A DNA stretch of 64,000 nt from Epiperipatus broadwayi (taxonomy: Eukaryota > Onychophora > Udeonychophora > Euonychophora > Peripatidae). Positions 60,066 to 64,000 of this stretch are shown here, piece after piece. The notes below the pieces were generated by a model. That model searched no databases. It saw nothing but the letters and a program-made list of their open reading frames with translations, and was not told where the DNA came from. Every line of letters begins with the position of its first letter. Position 1 is the first letter of the stretch. Position numbers and translations under genes: made by a program. The stretch spans positions 6,524,036-6,588,035 of the forward strand of contig JAQFVV010006231.1 in NCBI GenBank assembly GCA_028023455.1, read 5' to 3'.

Positions 60066-61414
60066 TGTAGATATTTTTTAAGACATATTTTTTAAGACTA
60101 TTTTTTGCTAACAATATTTTATTGACGTAAATATATCTGTTAATAAACATTTGGAAAGAAAGAATTTGATAAATTATAAAGATGGATATATTATTTAATG
60201 GATGCTAATTTCAGCAATCATAATATTTAAGTTTTTGTTTATAACTAGATATCAAAAGAAACTAACATAGAGTGTTTGCAGGTGTTATAATGTTATTGTT
60301 TTCAAATTGATAAAGTGTTAAAAATAGCAGATTAGCTTTGAAACAATGCTGAAAAAGGACTTTGAATTGTAAAATTATATACTTAAACACAAAACAATAA
60401 TCCAAATAAATAATTAAATTGGAAGAAAGACTGTTATAATATTGAAAATTTCTAAGGAATTATTTTATTTTGAATACTTGGAAAAATATTAAAAAATAAA
60501 TTTTTTTAATATTAAAAAATAATTTTTTTTAATAAAGTTAAAAGCTCAAATAGTCTAAACAATGCCCTCAGTGCTTTCAGCCATGTGACTCTTTGGAGTT
60601 ATAAAATCTAGCTATTGGTTTATGATGTATTATGCATAATAAGTCTCCTACAAAAAAACTTATTGTTGTACATAATTTGAAGGGCAGAAGACATAGTCAA
60701 TATGCAATAAATTATGGAAAAATTAGTGCAAATTTGAATACAAAAATCAAATAGCACATCCACCAATATTATTATTCAAAAACAGATCTTATTTGCATTT
60801 CAGTTTTCTAAGTTATGAAAATAAGATAGCCTATGTATATAATTCTATTAATATAAGTATAGTAATAACTGAGGAAAAAGACTACTATTATTGGAAATAA
60901 AAGAAAGGGGAGCAGATTAAATTCAAATCATGCTCTCAAACAACAATCTAATATTGTCCAATTAATTCAAAGTATATTGTTAGCCAAAATGTTGTAGGCC
61001 TACTTAACAAGTTTTGAAACTTGGAAAGTATATCTTATTATGTGTCAGATGTTTACTTGTTTACTTAATGATTACTATACTAATTTGTTCACTACTTATT
61101 GTAGTGTATATTAACATATTGTACTATGATATTGGAGAATGGCTAAGACTAAGAACTAATTATTGGCCTATTTAACGTTTTATATTAGTTGTAATTCAGT
61201 GTGATTTTTAAATTATAAAAATTTGACTAAACATTTCTTGTATCAGTGTGAGGAGTTCTAATCATTTTAGAAAGATTTTAGGATTCTTTTTTGAACTAGC
61301 AAAAAAAAAAAAGGTGACCTAATTGTTATTAATTGAATTTTTGTCTTAATTCTATATAAATAGAAATGCTTTATATTTTAAATAAACTTATTAAAAACAT
61401 TTATCCGAAGTTTT

Positions 61415-61640
61415 TTTTTTTCTTATCTTGTTTGTAATTAATTCCCCAAAACATTTCTAATGTTAGCTAAGGAAAAAGGTTTATTCCATATCTTTATTAA
61501 CAGTAGTTGAGCAGCTTTCGGCTAGAGAAACCAGCTAGCTGAAAGCACGCTCGGCTACTGTTAATAAATAAAGATACTGAATAAATCTTTTCCTTAGCCA
61601 ACGTTAAAAATGTTTTGGTAACTAATTAAAAACATTTATT
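61415..61640. mobile_element. Fold-back element with GC-richer stem centre
   Basis: The left arm ccaaaacatttctaatgtta / gctaaggaaaaaggtttatt pairs with aaatcttttccttagccaac / gttaaaaatgttttgg on the right. Further in, cttattaacagtag-like sequence pairs with ctactgttaataaataaag. The middle (agctttcggctagagaaa and ccagctagctgaaagcac) forms a nested GC-richer hairpin. No coding content. Confidence 0.7.
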
Positions 61641-62003
61641 TGAATTAAAAAATGTCAAAACTTTAAACTATAGAATTTATTTATTTCACTTTATATAATT
61701 TAAGCCAAATGAGCAAACAAATGTGCCTAGAGGTAAAATTACTATGTATATAATATACTTCAATATTAAAAATTCGACAAATTTTCACTGAAGCATATGT
61801 TTTCTCCCTGAATGTAGATTTAGTAACTAAGCAACGTAATATCACAATCAAATGAAAATACTTAGTCATTATTAGTGATAATTTGTTATTGATTGCTACT
61901 TCCACGTTAATATAATTTATTCTATTATCTCAAATACATAAATATATATATGTACATAAAACTGCATACTAAAATAATTTAAAAAATAGATTTAAAAAAT
62001 CAC

Positions 62004-62473
62004 CTGACAAACTCCACCATTTAAACAAGGTGCATCTATACACTTATTTTCATGAAGACGATTTTCACAGTAATCACCAGTAAACAAAACAGAGCATATG
62101 CATTTTACACCGTTCTTAGATTTAGTACAACGACCATTATTCTGACATGGATTAGGCTTACAAGTTCCAGAATATTTGTCGCAATTACGACCTATAAAAT
62201 TTGTTTTACATGTGCAGACATATGATTTCTGATAACTAAATAATGTAACTGTACATTGGCCACCATTTTGACAAGGATTACTAACACATGGATCAATTGC
62301 TTGACGAGTTCGCCGCCGCCTACCACAATATCTACCAATCCATCCATGTTCACATATGCAGATAAACCCATATTTGTTTTTAAAAATATATTTAAAACAT
62401 AATCCATGGTTTGAACAATGTAACCTGTGACATAAATGCTTAATGTAACAAAGATGACCATACTTGGCAAGTT
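62004..62473 (-). CDS. EGF-repeat protein, first visible exon (four EGF domains)
   Basis: Minus strand. The acceptor tattgtag precedes base 62473 (one base carried in), the donor CAG, gtgatt follows base 62004, phase 0 out. The exon encodes about 156 residues with three complete EGF domains and the start of a fourth: first CHRLHCSNHGLC...CICEHGWIGRYC; second CVSNPCQNGGQC...CTCKTNFIGRNC; third CKPNPCQNNGRC...CICSVLFTGDYC; fourth CIDAPCLNGGVCQ, continued in the exon at 58994-59150. The six-cysteine spacing is canonical, and the GxxC ends are Notch/Delta/Crumbs-like. A basic linker (GRRRRTRQ) between the first and second is unusual and looks like a furin-type site. The 5' part of the gene lies beyond 64 kb, and no calcium-binding DxDE signature is obvious. 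Identity unknown. Confidence 0.88.
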
Positions 62474-64000
62474 CTACAATAATGAAAAAAATAAACAATT
62501 TTATTTATTAGATTTTATAATTTATTAATATCAAGTACAAATATTTATCATTTCAATATATTGCATTTTTATTATTATTAAATGTTTATTAAAACACTAA
62601 TATATTATAATAAATTAATGCCTTATGATCTTGTTGGTTAAATAATTAATATATAATTTGTTTACTTTGTTTTTGAGTGAAGTCAGAGGTTATTGTGACC
62701 TAATATGGAAAATTGAACTATAGAATCACTGATGATTAATTTGATGCATATATAATGTTCCTAAATATAGATGATATATCACATCTACATTTATAAAATA
62801 TATGCCAAAGGAATTTCATGTTTTATAGATTTTCACTATATTTCTAGGCAACATTGCAATTCTCCATTTTTTTTAGACCTTTATGAAGTTGTTCTATCAG
62901 TGATAAAATACAATGTTAATACACACTCTCATATCAGCAAGATATGGTAAAAATAAAGCAAATACAGCATCCATAAAGTAACTCCATAAGAAATCACTGT
63001 ATATTAATTACCTATCCAGAATTCAGGTTTTGATATATTTTATGAAGAATGTAATCATGTGCCATTTTGATGAAATGCATATTCAGCTTTGTTATGTATT
63101 AGCTATGCTATATCAAAATAATATATTACACTTCAGTAAATTATACAATGCTTTCTGATGTAATGTGATTTCTTTTTATGAACTCCTAAGTTTCTGTGCA
63201 TAATCAATTGCTCTAAAAACTGTTACCCAAGTTAAACATTCCCCTCATTGAAAATATTATACATTACACAAAAAAGTCATTTACTTCTATCACTCCTCCC
63301 CCCCCTCTATCAGTATCTCTTTCATTCTACAAATGCTGAATCATTCACTGACATATTTTTTTTCTATTTCATTTTAATGAATATATATGTCACTAAAAAC
63401 CAGTCAACACTTAGACAATCCTAATTTAAATACAATCAACAATTTCAAACTGTTGTCAAAGCAACCTCCTTTTACCAATCAACATTTAGACAATCCCATT
63501 ATCAATAACAATCAACAATCTCAAACTGTTATCAAGGGAACTTCCTTTTAACAATAAAGATGGAATATATGTAATAATAAACAATCATAACTTAAGTGTA
63601 GTTACTTCTATTTTTATTACTAATATATATATATTAATACCACTACTCTTTCCTCATACTCCATGTCATACCCTAAACAAAAAAAGACAGAAAATTTCTA
63701 CCTATTTCACTCTTTTTAATTTTCTGTTTGATATGTTCTATATGTTTATTGAATTCCTCCTATTCCTATCAGCATGTTACATTTCAAAAATAAATGTTTA
63801 CTACTCTCCCATTCATCTTTATCTAAAGTGAAATCACAATAATAAATTCTTATACATTTTTGCCTCCTTTCTTTGATGTCCAAAGCTATGGTCCTTGTAC
63901 CAAATAAGAATGTTTTTTTCTAGTGTTATCATAAGTTAATTTACATTTTTCCATAATTCTATTCTTTTTTCTCTAGCCTATCTCTCCCTTATAATTGTCC
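62474..64000. other. Upstream intron of the EGF gene, with a 75-bp tandem duplication
   Basis: There are no coding exons that I can support. A direct duplication lies at 63401-63475 and 63476-63551: each unit reads roughly ca(g/a)tcaaca(c/t)ttagacaatc, then caatcaacaat(t/c)tcaaactgtt and ccttttacca. A short C run lies at 63298-63305. Confidence 0.5.

Larger units (their letters stand above)
59151..62003 (-). other. Intron of the EGF-repeat gene, with repeats
   Basis: The intron is bounded by a donor gtgatt at 62003 and the acceptor at 59151. It contains a fragment of the 35-kb fold-back family (59411-59585), a SINE of the 25-kb family (about 59820-60065, plus strand) and the hairpin element at 61415-61640. 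The remainder is AT-rich with no open frames of note. Confidence 0.7.

Noticed and set aside
63401-63551. CRISPR-like repeat array
   Set aside because: Only two direct units occur, with no separate spacers, and the genome is animal.

Overview
The window is animal nuclear DNA. It is very AT-rich, with homopolymer runs everywhere, coding exons split by multi-kilobase introns with GT/AG boundaries, and a dense layer of decayed transposable elements. Nothing bacterial is present. The species cannot be fixed from the sequence: a low-GC invertebrate is likely, because two exons match the animal WDR45/WIPI4 C-terminus and the repeats are typical metazoan classes (RTE-like and Tx1/L1-like LINEs, Ty3/gypsy, Merlin and hAT-type DNA elements, tRNA-derived SINEs, fold-back MITEs).

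Host genes. (1) Plus strand: the last two coding exons of WDR45/WIPI4 (5981-6099 and 16307-16416), separated by a 10.2 kb intron full of repeats. (2) Minus strand: a long terminal exon (21929-22969) encoding a basic, low-complexity tail with about eight tandem 14-residue units carrying YEEI/YDEI/YDNI/YENI-type motifs, which resemble SH2-docking sites. A phase-compatible exon at 30805-30987 may precede it. (3) Minus strand: a proposed small type II membrane protein of about 120 residues, built from three phase-matched exons (45495-45543, 40799-40898, 31265-31478) with a polyadenylation signal just after the stop. (4) Minus strand: two exons (58994-59150, 62004-62473) of an EGF-repeat protein whose 5' end lies beyond the window.

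Mobile DNA, left to right: RTE-like LINE copy A (1-2990, minus); inverted SINE pair (9.8-10.3 kb); hAT-type MITE with a perfect 8-bp target-site duplication (11309-11802); RTE-like copy C (19.77-20.9 kb); Ty3/gypsy integrase remnant (23.7-24.6 kb); inverted SINE palindrome (24.77-25.64 kb); internally deleted Ty3/gypsy element with LTR and polypurine tract (26801-28990); long palindromes at 35.1-35.7, 42.2-42.4, 55.7-56.5, 57.4-57.8 and 61.4-61.6 kb; Merlin-type transposase remnant (40.06-40.5 kb); compact fold-back MITE (47195-47426); a (GA)n tract (48.3 kb); RTE-like copy B (49.0-52.28 kb, minus); and a 5'-truncated Tx1/L1-like LINE with an intact 897-residue ORF (52517-55210, plus), by far the best-preserved element.

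The most unusual items are the tandem phosphotyrosine-motif tail, the small type II membrane gene, and the density of large perfect or near-perfect fold-back structures, several inside introns, which would give long double-stranded RNA if transcribed. All gene models come from reading splice signals and phase by eye, without transcripts or database searches.
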